Shown in pieces: positions 20,552 through 31,303 of a DNA stretch of 64,000 nt; position 1 is the first letter of the stretch; each line of letters starts with the position of its first letter. Location: assembly GCA_038380435.1 (NCBI GenBank), contig JAWZYU010000034.1, positions 17,587,404 through 17,651,403 on the forward strand. Reading direction: 5' to 3'. The notes beneath the pieces were generated by a model that was not told the origin of the DNA, did not search any database, and worked only from the letters and a program-made list of their open reading frames with translations. This DNA comes from Ryuthela nishihirai. Lineage: Eukaryota; Arthropoda; Arachnida; Araneae; Heptathelidae. Made by a program: the position numbers and the translations under genes.

Positions 20552-22319
20552 CTTTATTCTACTACTAACTCGGTAATAGCTTTGCCGTTTCATCATTTTC
20601 AGTGATCTGTAAAGATATATATTAAAACTACTAAGCATTTGAAAAATGCAAATTATATTTCTTTAGTATCAATCAAATGAAAAAAAAAGTGTTGTAATTA
20701 TCATTTCCATTGTTTCCAATGGAAACTTCATGACGTTCACGTTACACCATGAAAATTTCATGTTTCTTTCGTTAATACATCGTTGCAATATTCGTTTGCA
20801 ATTTTGGAATTTTCAAAAATGTTCACTGCTAGAGGGCAGAATTATAGTTTTCTAAAGATTCCAAAAGGGCGAATCATAATGTTTTACCAATTCTTATCTA
20901 ACCTTAAAAAAGATTTTTTTCATTTCTCTCTGAATAAAAGCAATTATCTTCTGAAACAAAAAAATGTCTTTCCCCTCCACCCTCTATCTAAGAAGTCATT
21001 TCATTGTTGCCAATGGAAACATTATGGCGTTCACATTCCACGACCAAAATTTAAAATTTCTAGCTTAAATATGTAGTTTGCAATATTTATTTGAAATTTG
21101 CATATTTTTCCACCGTCAGAGGGCGCAATTATAGTTTTGAGAAGATTTAAAAATCATGAATCATCTAACCTAATAAAAATAAGAATAAATTTCTATCTAA
21201 CCCAAAAAGAATTTTTCATTTATTTCTAAAAACAAACAATTTTCTGTTAAGACTAAAAAGGTGTGTTTTCTATCCCCTCTGGGTCTAAGGGGTCAATTAA
21301 TTGATGCAATGGAAACTCCATGACCTTCACATTCCACCACCAAAAGTTCAAATTTCTGTTTTAAATACATCGCTTGCAATATTTGTTGGAAATTTTGGAA
21401 TGTTCACATTTTTCCACCGCTAGAGGTCGTAATTATAACTTGAGAGAGATTCTGAAAGTGCATATCGTAATATTTCTTCAGTACCTATCCAACACAAAAA
21501 AGAATTTTTGATTTATCTATGTAAACAAAAAAGTTCGATGCCTACAGACAGACAGACGACAAAGCGAAACTATTATCTCGTTTTCTTTGAAAACGAGATA
21601 AAAAGGAGGAAGAATCACGTTTGAAATATATTTGAATTTGCTAAAATATGGATTTTTATACTGATCCAAGAAAAAATTGTTTCAAGTTTTAATACATAAT
21701 ATTTCAGATCAGTTAACCTTTTGGAATTTTATCGTCGTGCTCTCTTGTTGACAAAATGCATGATCTGTTGTGATCAGTATGTTGTCAGGGGGTAATGGAA
21801 GGTTTCACATTAGCTGATCATATCTCTGCAATATTTGTATTTGTTTCTGATAAGATCTGTTAAACTATTTCCTTCATTAACGACAGAACTTGAGTAAATA
21901 ACCCTTTGAATCGAATGGTGCAACTTTCAATCCATCGTACTCGACCTTTGTGGAATGTTTACTTCGAAGGTTAGGAAACGTATATTGCAACTTGAGCTCA
22001 GTGTTTATCAGAGCTGCTAGGGCAAAGGTTACTGATTTGGGCGTATATAAAGGGTTGGTAAAGAAGGAAATTTATGTTTCTTCTGAACTCCAGTCTGCTG
22101 CTGCTTTGCCATTGCTGCTTCCGATTAGTGAGTTTTTAGCTTTAGTTGTTTGTTAATACTTAGATAATTTGAAAGGGAAGAAAAATTGTTCTTAGTTGAT
22201 TTCAAATGACTATAATCGTTAAAGAGTAGATTATTTGAAAGGGAATTAAAATTGTATTTAGTTAATTTCAAGTGACTATAATCATTAAAGACTATAGACT
22301 TTGAAAATTAAGAAAAATT
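20552..22319 (+). repeat. ~295-bp tandem repeat family (three units) and unannotated flank
   Basis: From about 20700 to 21600 three diverged units follow head to tail. The mark ccaatggaaac(t/a)(t/c)(c/t)atg recurs at 20716, 21010 and about 21306, and each unit contains a centre like ccg(c)tagagg(g/t)cg(c)aattata. The array ends with a gacagacagacgacaaagcg stretch and a hairpin, ctcgttttc-ttt-gaaaacgag, near 21576-21596. The same family recurs, often inverted, at 45.9-47.2, 47.6-48.5 and 50.4-50.55 kb. 21620-22319 holds nothing I recognise. Confidence 0.75.
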
Positions 22320-22327
22320 ATTTAGAG

Positions 22328-22494
22328 CAGTGGTTCTCAACCTTTTATGTTTCTTGTACCCCTTATATAGATAAAACTATAGTTATAGTATAATAATGCC
22401 AACTTAGTGACTTTGTTACTAGATCTAGCGACTTTTGAGCTCTCACAGCGTATCGCAAAAAATTTTACCGCGTACCCCACGTTGAGAACCCCTG
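22328..22494 (+). mobile_element. hAT-type MITE with 8-bp target duplication
   Basis: 167 bp with terminal inverted repeats cagtggttctcaacc / ggttgagaaccactg-like (right end cgttgagaacccctg). It is flanked by identical 8-bp copies of atttagag at 22320-22327 and 22495-22502, as expected for hAT transposition. No coding capacity. Confidence 0.92.
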
Positions 22495-22639
22495 ATTTAG
22501 AGTATAAAATGTGCAGTTTTAAATAGAAATTCCTGAACTTGAGTCGACCGATGATGAATGGAACTTAGAGTTGTTCAGTGTGAAAAGCGATCTGCAACAG
22601 AAAGTGAGTTTTCTGAGACTCTTCATACCAAACTTCAAT

Positions 22640-23220
22640 GCACAGAGATTCATTATCCAATGTATACACCTATTCATCAGATTAGGACCCAGACCTGAAA
22701 AGGGTCCTTATGCTCCTGTGCATCAGAACCCTGAACTTCGTCCACCAAAGCCATCCTGCCCTATGTATGCTCCAGTGCATCAGACCCCTGAACTTCGTCC
22801 ATCAAAGCGATCCTACCCTACCTATGCTCCAGTGCATCAGCCCCCTGAACCGTAAAAAAAGCGTTCCTACCCTACCTATATGCCTGTGCACCAGTCTGCT
22901 GTCCCTCGGTACATTGAAGTGATGTTACCCCACCTACACTCCTGTGCATCAACACTCTGAAATTTTGCCTGTGAAACGTCCATATGCTCCTGTTCATCAG
23001 AACTGTAGCTCTCGTATCCCACTTGTACTACTCAGACAATATAACCTCAACAAGGTGGTGCCTTGAAAACTAACCTACATTCCAGCCAGGCCTGATGATG
23101 GGTCAAAACCTGGTCCATTAATATCCGTGTCTAATGGCAATGACATCCCATCCAGGCCTGAAGATGGATCAAAACCTGGGTCTTCAAGATCTGTGTCTAA
23201 AACAAGGCAGTCTAATTTAA
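22640..23220 (+). repeat. Proline-rich coding-type tandem repeats upstream of Polinton B polB
   Basis: A ~57-60-bp unit repeats about five times at 22690-23000, translating to YAPVHQxPELRPxKxS-like peptides in one frame for the first three units, then drifting out of frame with stops. A second repeat follows at 23080-23205 (RPDDGSKPG, RPEDGSKPG; ~70 bp). They lie just upstream, on the same strand, of the polymerase remnant at 23270 and could be its low-complexity N-terminal extension or another gene of the same element. Function unknown. Confidence 0.5.
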
Positions 23221-23269
23221 ATTCATGGGTACTTAATGAAGTTCTAATGCTTCATCTTATAGTATAAAA

Positions 23270-24930
23270 AATGTAAGAAACTACAATTCGGTAAAGTTCA
23301 AAACTATGTTTGTCTCCATCACAGAAGAATTAAATGGTATGGAAAATGTAGAACCCATAATTTTGTTTCTGTTCTTTGCAGTTTACAGGAGTGCATGCTT
23401 TGGGGTCTCGTTCCTCAAGGTGATTACATACATATTAAACTTTGTTTCTGTTCATCAGATCTAAAAAACCCTATAAATCTTCCGATGATTCAGCTCACAG
23501 AATTAACAGGAAAGAGATTAATGGAGTCACTAGAAAGAGTCGTACAATCAAAAGTTTGAATTCCTCTGTGAAATTGACCGTGAATTTGACTTCGTTTGTA
23601 GCGGTATGAACAGGCTAGGGTGGAATTGAAGACCACAAAAGCGCTCATTAGTGAAAACAGACTCTTTTATTGTAAGTAAGCACACCATTCTACAAATCCT
23701 CAACAACGATCACATGTATTTAGCGAGGGCTTTAGTAGTGGCACGTGAATTAAATTTGAAGAAGCGAGAGAAACCCAATGTTTATCTCGAAGCTCATTGT
23801 TCCACCAGTCGGTTCCAATGAGCCATAACTGAGAAGCTTCATCAGGATGCAGGTGTTCTCATCGCCCCTTGTGGATTACAAGAAATTGAAGTTTTTCAGC
23901 AATTTATGTCACCAGAATACAGGGTAGTGGTGTATTCAGGGTGATGGTTATTCACTTATTTTTATAGGCCCTGATACTCCTGAATCAATTTTTTTTAATT
24001 ATTTTCAAAGAACCATTTTGATATCATCACAAAACCTGCTGGTTTTTTTCTGGTTGTAATAGGTTCTGTACCAAATGTTTGAAAAAGTTAAGTAATCCAG
24101 GGCATACCTGTATTGGTACTTGGACTAGATGCCTATCTGAGAACTCTTATCACATTGGTGATCCTTTGCTGTGCTTGCAGTGTAATTCCTACTTTCATGG
24201 ACCTGAATGCTTTGCAGCACATCTGGCATCGACCTGAGCTAAGCGACACTGATGAACAAAATCCACTTTATTCTTTGACATATCTGAGCGCCATTTTTGG
24301 TGAGAGGACGAATCCCGTTTTGTAGAACCCTGCAAAAACAACCAGATTGAACATGTATTTCGATGTGGAGACAGTTCAACTACACCAATTTTCCCATAGT
24401 GGGCGATACCGCCCTCTGGGGGGGCGGTGTAAGCATAAAGAAAGGGAAGATAAGAAAATTTTGAAAAATCGTTCGTACGTGTTTCATCTGTTTTGTAAAA
24501 TAATTTTGAGGTGTTTTATTTACAACATCTTTCTTTACTATATTGTAGGACATAGGTAGAAATATACATACATAAAAGAACGCAAATTTCTCACTGCTTC
24601 TTTTTGTTTGTTCGCTTAAAGAAGGTAGATTTCCAGGGGGGCACTGAGTAATTTTTTTCTGAAAAGGGGGTGGTAGGACAAATAAGTTTGGGATCCTCTG
24701 AACTAGACGATGGAAATAAAACGGATCCTTTGCATATGTCACTTACTTTGAAGGCGATAAGTGGACTTGTGTTTTTTTTCCAGATGTGGAAAAATTTATG
24801 GACTGTCTTTTCAGTGAGAGTAGTCCAGGAATTCAGTGCTTTAAAGACATCAACATTTAAAGAATCAGTGCTTTAAACACATTTTACCCACTTGCTCCTT
24901 ATAGTATCGCACATAGATCTCTGCAGAAGG
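23270..24930 (+). pseudogene. polB: Polinton B DNA polymerase B, N-terminal remnant
   Basis: A heavily decayed N-terminal part of a second, different Polinton polymerase. Frames in order: LPMIQLTELTGKRLMESLE (~23470-23540), FEFLCEIDREFDFV (~23555), NNDHMYLARALVVARELNLK (~23705-23765), GVLIAPCGLQEIEVFQQFM (~23850-23910), a Cys/His finger cluster (FCTKCLKKL, LCLQCNSYFHGPECFAAHL, ~24065-24225), then exonuclease motif I YFDVETVQ at ~24352-24376. A hAT MITE sits in the exonuclease domain (24386-24700). After it CVFFPDVEKFMDCLFSESS (~24750-24830) can still be read. Stops and shifts are frequent and no polymerase palm remains. The domain order matches Polinton PolBs with a long N-terminal region, unlike element A. 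Confidence 0.72.
24386..24700 (+). mobile_element. hAT-type MITE inside Polinton B polB
   Basis: 315 bp, left end caattttcccatagtgggcg with a GC-rich gggcgataccgccctctggg start, right end aagtttgggatcctctg. It is flanked by near-identical 8-mers aactacac (24378-24385) and aactagac (24701-24708). Polymerase codons resume after it. The ends resemble the CAGnGnTCCCAAA-type termini of hAT elements. Confidence 0.7.
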
Positions 24931-24940
24931 TGGGAAGAAT

Positions 24941-25840
24941 TTAACTCTCATGGCAGAAATGGAGTTTGATCAATACTCTCCTGAATTTGAAGTGAAGGGG
25001 TTCACCTGAATAAGTACGCAAAAAGATTCTCACACTCTCAAAAGAGTTTCTAGCAAGAGGATAATAATCAGGTTGTTGATACATGGCCACAATCACCTTG
25101 TTATTACTGGTTCTTACAGCAGGATTCACGACATGCAACAGTTTGCCGTGAATGTCACCTAGCAACTAAGAAGCAATTAAATCAGTGTAGATTATATATA
25201 CCATAAATCCCTCTGTTTATATCAATGGGGTATTCTCCAATGATTTACTCATTGGATAGTCAAATTTGGTAAATCCTAACAATCTCACCTAATCCAGGGT
25301 TTCAATGAGGGAATTTAATGAAATGTAACTTGCCAGCAGTAATTATCATGTGGTTGGTCAGTTGGCTGAAGCAAAAGCTTTTCTCATCTTGTAGGTATTA
25401 CCTGGTTCATTGCATCAAACAATGATTCAACAGTTACGTATCATCCTTGGAGCACCTTTCATTCGTGGAAAGTGCTTGGAGGAATAACGTAGAGGTAACA
25501 GTCATAATCTATTTCGAATGTTGCAGCATTAAAAAGATTGCTAACAAATCGATGGTAGAGGGGTTTGTCTACTTCTCAACACACACAAAGAAGCTTGATA
25601 ACATTTGATTTTGGAAACATCACACCTTATCCTTCACTTGGTTTGAATACCATTGACCACCAGTGTGTGACACCATTATTTCTTTCGGGACTAGAGCAGA
25701 GAGATGAACCAACGATTCTTCAAGGTTGATTTTCCCTGCCCGTAGCTTAATTTTTCTGGTAATCATCAAATAAAACAGGAGCATAATAATATGTGTCATT
25801 GGACCCATCGACACTTTAACAGCTCACTGGGATGTCAACT
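24941..25840 (-). pseudogene. Polinton B capsid-type (penton-like?) protein remnant
   Basis: The best-preserved part is the C-terminal 74 codons (24941-25165): GDIHGKLLHVVNPAVR, then QQPDYYPLARNSFESVRIFL and RRVLIKLHF, a pattern I associate with the C-termini of minor capsid proteins in F54H12-type Polintons. Further upstream on the same strand, fragments such as PLYHRFVSNLFNAATFEIDY (~25500-25560) and KINLEESLVHLSALVPKE (~25660-25730) remain between stops. It is in opposite orientation to the Polinton B polymerase. The assignment rests on motif memory and is moderate. Confidence 0.42.
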
Positions 25841-25989
25841 TCTGCTAAACCCACTTTCCATTTTCCATAGAGGTGAACAGATTGTAATAGGTGAAGAGTG
25901 AAATCAGTATGTAAGTTGGGATAAATATCGTGACTAGCAGATGAAGGTAGGATCGAGTAGAAACTATCAGTTGTTTAGGTATCCAAGAG

Positions 25990-26510
25990 GGCTTTGGGTA
26001 CCTTGGAGCTTTGGGTACATGACTAGGGCACATCGACCTTCTCTACTATTTTCTCAACAATGTAGTGGGAGGGTTCAGCCACCTTTTGTAGTTGTGATTT
26101 ATAAAACACACCTTTCACCTCTTCAGAATTATGCACACGGTAAACAGGGGACTTAACGTGTAATATTTGAACCACTTTTAAAATTTCTTCTGTCCACAAT
26201 TGACAGATTTCTTGAAAGGTACTTTCAGACTGGTTAATCGAACAGAATCGCCCACCTTAAATACCGGTTCCTCATTCCCGATAAGTTTACCATACAATCT
26301 CGTCATTTTGCAGAGTCATGTCTTTGAGAGCCTTATGTGTACTATGGATTGTGCCATTGTATCCCCTCACAACACGTAACACATCTAGATATCAGTACGT
26401 ATTGTTTCTCATGTAGTACCTTCCCAGTTTCTCATGCAGGGTTCTGTTCAGTCGCTAGATCAGTGCTGCTTTCTTATCTGAGTAGCTGGCAAAGGTAAAG
26501 TAAACACACT
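25990..26510 (-). pseudogene. int: Polinton B integrase, C-terminal remnant
   Basis: Reading the minus strand from 26510: ASYSDKKAALI, stop, RLNRTLHEKLGRYY (Glu position of the DDE core lost to the stop), LRVVRGYNGTIHSTHKALKD, then PVFKVGDSVRLTSLKVPFKK and, one frame over, QLWTEEILKVVQ, PVYRVHNSEEVKGVFYKSQL and HYIVEKIVEKVD. This is the end of a Polinton integrase, distinct from the one at 14902-15928 and without chromodomain. At least three stops and two frameshifts. It supports a second Polinton in this interval together with 23270-25840. Confidence 0.72.
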
Positions 26511-26609
26511 GATAAACGTGAAGGATGTGGGTTCAGGACCAGTTGTGGAAAACAGTTTAAAAAAAAATTATAGTTCGTATTTTAAACAGTAGATGGCGCA
26601 GGAGTTCAC

Positions 26610-27213
26610 ATCGCCGTATTCTCCACCTCCTATATCACTGAATGATGGAGATGTACTTCTACACTGATGGATCTGTGGACTGGGAGAAGCAACGTGCTGC
26701 CTCTACCTTTGCCATCTCCGATACTGGCATCACCAGAGGTTTCCATCTCCCGCATCTAACCCTCTCCACCTGTGCAGAGCTTCATGCTATTCTTTAGGCT
26801 GCACTTTTCATCCTCAGCTTCGAGAATGGTAACTTTGTCATCCTCTATGACAGCAAGTCAGCCTTGGAAGCTCTCCATAAGCGAGATAGCAAGAGCTGCA
26901 ACCCCTTCCTCATCCAGAAGATCATGGAGACTTGCACCAGTCTTCTGCTGGAATCACGGTCCATTTCCAGTGGATCCCTTCCCATGTAGGAATACCTGGA
27001 AATGAGCTCGCTGATCACACCGTGAAGGAAGCACTGGAGAGTCGGAGGTGTGTAACTAATTACCCTCTCAGCGACTGCAAGAGCTCTGCCTCACATCTGA
27101 TGAGCCAGTTTCGTCTTGCTCAGTGGCAGAAGGACAGCAGCTGTTCCTCATTCAGGTACCTGGTTGAATCTTCTCTCACTGCTCCTAACCTCTGTAATCA
27201 CAGGTCTGAGGAG
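26610..27213 (+). pseudogene. LINE RNase H domain, 5' part
   Basis: A LINE ORF2 end (I/R1-like groups carry RNase H). It shows YTDGSV (first Asp, ~26655), STCAELHAIL (Glu, ~26770), VILYDSKSALEALH (Asp, ~26840-26880) and after a frame change [20 protein letters not shown] (~26950-27030). RNase H removes RNA from the cDNA hybrid. A TAG replaces a codon near 26797, and the endonuclease/RT part is absent, so the copy is 5'-truncated. The SINE at 27214 splits it from its 3' part. Confidence 0.78.
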
Positions 27214-27599
27214 GAGGGGCGGGGGTGGCTCAGTCAGTAGCGCGCCAGGCTCGTAATCTGTAGTTTCCAGGTTCGAGTCCCAGCTGGGTCAGCGTTGAGA
27301 GTTATCTCCGCAAAACTCCCCGCCCTGCCCACGGTCAGTAGGGGACACCGATGGGCTTGGAAAGGCCGCCGTCCGTCGGATGGGACGTTAAGCCGTGGCC
27401 CCGTGAGCGGGAGAGCCATACCCTGTGCACATTGAAGAACACGCTGGATGGCCTTGACGGGAGGCTACCATCTATCTCCCAACAGCTGTTCCAGTGGGTC
27501 CCCTCCCCCAACCTTCTCTGAGCCTTCGGGGTCCATGTGACCTGGCCATTTAGCCCATGGTGTGCAAAAAGTGCCGCTCAGAGGTAATACAACCCAACC
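27214..27599 (+). mobile_element. tRNA-derived SINE (family 1), full copy
   Basis: 386 bp flanked by 13-bp target duplications caggtctgaggag (27201-27213 and 27600-27612). The head is tRNA-like with box A tggctcagtcagtagc and box B ggttcgagtccc; the body contains ggatgggacgttaagccgtg and the tail ends aacccaaccc. Removing the SINE and one duplication restores the reading of the RNase H LINE. Confidence 0.92.
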
Positions 27600-28020
27600 C
27601 AGGTCTGAGGAGACCCTCCTTCGTCTCCGAGTTGGTGTCATCTACAGCAACTCTACACTTCACACTCTTGGCAGAGTGTACAGCCCAGACTGTGCCACTT
27701 GTAGCACAACTGAGACTGTATCACACATTCTGCTCAACTGCTTCCGCTACAATGCCGAACGAGAAGCTTTGTTCCAGGAGCTTCATGCTATTGGAACACC
27801 ATTACCACTCTTCTTGGCAATAACGACAATGCGAAGCTGCAGCGAGAGCGCTTCCGTATGGTCACTGACTTCTTTCAGAACATTGGCCTCCTCTGCAAGG
27901 TCTAATGTCCTACATTTTACATTGTCCTGAATAGAGCCTTTTTTTTTTGAGGGATAGCTGAGAGGCAGATTCGTTTGCATCCGCTATCTCACTATTCCGT
28001 TGTGACTGGTGTAGGGAGCC
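27600..28020 (+). pseudogene. LINE RNase H domain, 3' part and 3'UTR
   Basis: Continuation of the RNase H LINE: SEETLLRLRVGVIYSNSTL, then the Cys-rich DCATCSTTETVSHILLNC (a CCHC-like knuckle typical of this LINE group's C-terminus) and RYNAEREALFQELHAIGT. Frames drift after ~27850. A T-rich stretch at 27938-27948 and unassigned sequence follow; the exact 3' end is not clear. Confidence 0.7.
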
Positions 28021-29053
28021 TCTTCTTTGGAGGCTAATTTCACCATATCTAAAACACCTTGAACCTTAGAATATTACTAGATCTTCCCAATTGGTTTGGA
28101 TGATGACGTTAGAATCGAAGATGGTGGAATTGTGACTTAGAATTATTTGGGACCTTCGGATGGGTTTGGGTAAATCAACCAGGAGGTCTTTAGAAAGGGG
28201 ACGTGGCACTATCAAAGAAAAAAGGGAACTTTTGAAAAGAAGGCGTGGTCGAAAGTGCGATATCTGGAGACTTCCTGTTAAACTATTACGATTATTATAT
28301 AGACATAGATCATGGACGTAAGAATAAGAGGAGACGCCCTAATGCGCCTTCCCTATCCAAGGTTGTGATGTAGCCGCAGGAGGGGAGTGGCCATGCTGAT
28401 GCTTCCAAAACAAACTTTCTACTGCCACAATCAAGCCTACTTTTTGTACGTTTTGCTCACTTCTACTATGATGTTTACTACTACTATTAATTCTCCCTCT
28501 AAGAAAAGTGCATTTACATTATTTCGATTTAATATGATGTATTTTTCGGCAGTTAACATTCCTGTATTGAATAGCTGTAGCAGAGTATACCTTTTTCCGT
28601 TACATAACTATTACTTTTATTATACGTTTCATACAAATAGATGAATGTTAATGAATGGAATAATAATAAAAGAAATTATTAAATAATTTTTAAAATTTTA
28701 CTATATGTGTCGGGGCTGGATCTAGAGGGAGTGGGGGGTAAAGGCCTATGCCACCACCACCCCTTTGACAATGCTACTAAGGGTAAAGGAGCTAAAAAAT
28801 TGTAAACTTGTGCATATTTCATGAATTTCTGAAGAATTTTTAAAAGCAAAACATTGGGGGAAATGATATATTACAATGGAATCCGGTCTCTTGCCCCTCC
28901 CTTTCACTTTTTTTTTCCGGCTCTTGACTCTCCCCTATTTTGTTTATAACGGACCTGATAATATAGCGAAATTAAAATAACAAATCCCAAATACAACATG
29001 CTGTTTCCTCTTTTAACTAATTTTTTCTTATTCTACAAAAAAATAATAAAATA
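28021..29053. other. Unassigned interval
   Basis: AT-rich non-coding DNA with a few GC-richer patches (28720-28790, 28880-28930). No convincing gene, RNA or repeat was recognised. Confidence 0.4.
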
Positions 29054-29420
29054 GAGTAGACTCTCTCTTATCCATCCCTTACAGGACAGGACCCCTGACT
29101 GGATGAACGAAAGGCCAGTTAATCCGAAAATTGTGTCGGAAAATAAAAACTTCAAATGTCAAAAACACTAACTGCACTTTATTAATAATTTGTTGTACAA
29201 TATTAACAATTTACTCACACTCGATAAAGTCGGTGATTTTGTTTCTTTGAACTTAACTCTTTTTGCCTGCAAAGTCTTGCCATTTTTTAATAAATATCAC
29301 ATCAATCGCAGATGAGGCGTGTTGTTCAATGTATCTTACTGCAACATAAAAGCTTCTTTTCCTTCAATAGGGCTAACTTTATCTTCTTCTCTCCGCTTCT
29401 TCTTCGTAAAGGAATTTTTA
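29054..29420 (-). pseudogene. Tigger/pogo-type element, transposase C-terminal remnant and terminus
   Basis: The plus-strand edge gtagactctctcttatccat with ccagttaatccgaaa resembles pogo/Tigger terminal sequences. Reading the minus strand, DKVSPIEGKEAFM, a frame change, RYIEQHASSAIDVIFIKKWQ, a stop and QRNKITDFI match the C-terminus of Tigger transposases (final basic ...ITDFF-like box). The DDE domain is gone. Confidence 0.68.
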
Positions 29421-29489
29421 TGTGTACCTACAGCATTTGTACACACGACCACAGTGATTCTCTCATTGTTTTAAATCCTGATGCTGAGG

Positions 29490-30010
29490 TTTCTGAGGCG
29501 GGCGTAGCTCAGTCGGTAGCGTGCCAGGCTCGCAATCTGTAGTTCCTAGGTTTGAGTCCCAACTGGGTCAACGTTGGGATTTATGTATGCTAAAACCTCA
29601 CCCGGCCCTAGTGAGAAAGGGAACACCTATAGCTTTGAAAAGGCTGCTATCCATTGTATGCGATTATGAGCCCGTATATAGGAGAGTTATTGGAGTGGTG
29701 TACCTCTGAGAAGCACCTCTTTGCATACAATGAGCGAAATGGCCATGTAACAATGACCTCAATGACTCAGAGAAGGTTGGGGGAAGGGAATCCACTGAAC
29801 AGCTCTTAGCAGACAGATGGGATGCTCTTGTCAAAGCCATTCAGTGTGTTCTTTAATTGCAGTCTATGGCTCTCCTTCACATGGACCATGGTTCAATGTC
29901 CCATCTGATGGATGGCAGCCGCTCAATCCATTGATATCAACTTTCTGGCAGACGGCAGGTTTGGGATTAACAGATATAAATCTGATTGCTGAAATATTTG
30001 GGACTCTTAA
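29490..30010. mobile_element. Head-to-tail-inverted SINE family 1 pieces
   Basis: 29493-29690 is the plus-strand tRNA-like head (gtagctcagtcggtagcg, box B ggtttgagtccc). From about 29697 the sequence turns into the complement of the same SINE's body, entering at its tail (cctctgagaagcacctcttt, cagagaaggttgggg, cccatctgatggatggcagc). The two pieces form an inverted composite, either two insertions or one rearranged copy. Confidence 0.7.
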
Positions 30011-30464
30011 TGCGGAAGTATTTTTTTTTAAATAAATGAATTTTTCTTTACATTTTATATTCACCTGAGAAGGCCAAATATCCATATATGGATAGAATCC
30101 ATATATGGATAATTCAACAATATAAAGGTAAAAAAAGCAAAATTTTTAATGTGCGCATTTTTTTCAAATTTTAATAAAATTTGTAAAGGAGTTAATGAAT
30201 ATCTCTGAAGGAAAATTATATTTATCATAAGAGAAACACTACTAATTTTGTGGTAAAAAAATAAATGAAACTAAAATCTATATCCGAATTACTTGCGAAA
30301 CGAAACTGATTAGTGTATTGTTTTAAAAATAAGATACAATTAGGTTTTAATTAATACTAACGGGGAAAAAACTGGAAGACAAGCTAATTTTATTTTATGG
30401 TTTTTTTTTTGGTAAGAAATTTGAGCTAGTTTCATTTTATCAGTAAAATTACCTCAATGTGCTG

Positions 30465-30700
30465 GAAGGATTGCCATCCATCAGATGAGATATTAAACCA
30501 TAGCTCTGTGTGGGAAAAGATCCACACCCTGTGCATGCTGAACAAAATGCTGGATAACCTTGATGGAAAGTTTCCATCTCCTATAACAGATGGCCTTGCG
30601 GCCTAACCCAATGGGTCTCCTTAGCCAATCTTCTCTTAGCCCTTGTGACATAGCCATTTACCCTATTGTGTGTAAAAAAGTGGTAATCAGACGTAAAAAA
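30465..30700 (+). mobile_element. SINE family 1, 5'-truncated copy
   Basis: Body and tail only: catcagatgagatattaaac, accctgtgcatgctgaa, ctggataaccttgatgg and tgtgtgtaaaaaagtgg align with the full SINEs at 27.2 and 56.8 kb. The tRNA-like head is missing. Strongly diverged. Confidence 0.65.
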
Positions 30701-30784
30701 AATTCAAAACCCTCTAAATTTGTATAAGTATACACTCTGAAACTCCGGATGAAATGAAAATATCTTGAATGCATTATTATAATT

Positions 30785-31110
30785 TCCTGTTTAAAGCAAA
30801 TATATCTGCCTGAATCCATCTACACTGGAAGACTTCCTCCAATGTAGAATCTGACGATGCCAGTAGGAGCATTCAGGTGCATGCGATGACCTCTGCTCAA
30901 GATAATCCACCAGCTGATAAATCATATCCTGTGACTTGGGGCTGTCACCCCAAAAACAAATAGAAAATATAGCGGAAGATTTTTCCCTCCACAGAAATCC
31001 ACCAGTGCAGCAAATTCATGATCCATAATCAAGCTAAGAGCCATTATTCAGTTCAGGTTGGTATATATGATCAACACCAGGATCCTGTGTGGTTGTACCA
31101 ATTCTCAGCA
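30785..31110 (-). mobile_element. Inverted RTE-like LINE 5'UTR fragment
   Basis: Its complement matches the 5'UTR of RTE-like copy D at about 57830-58115: ttatggatc..gaatttgctgca, gggtgacagccccaagt, agaggtcatcgca and gaggaagtcttccagtgtag occur in the same order. It points away from copy B, which starts in the endonuclease domain 500 bp downstream. Confidence 0.75.
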
Positions 31111-31303
31111 GGAAAAAAAGAAAAATAGCCATAGTTGTTCAGATCAGTAGGCCACACTAATCTGGCAGCCCTCATCTTCCGTTCCCTTTCACAAGAGAGT
31201 ATCTCTTTTGAAAGCTACTAACGAAAATAAACCAGGAGAAGGTGGGGTCGGACATTAGTGCTAGGACTGGTCGGTTCTATAGGGCCCTAAAGAGTAGAAA
31301 ATA

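Noticed and set aside
24113..24325. Plus-strand 70-codon hydrophobic frame as a membrane protein
   Set aside because: It overlaps, in another frame, the Cys/His finger region of the Polinton B polymerase.
27234..27419. Minus-strand frame with proline/arginine-rich peptide
   Set aside because: Lies in the SINE; the same frame recurs in every SINE family 1 copy and reflects the SINE body.
30075..30112. Two CArG-like ccatatatgg boxes as an SRF site
   Set aside because: They are part of a small local palindrome/duplication in AT-rich DNA with no promoter context.
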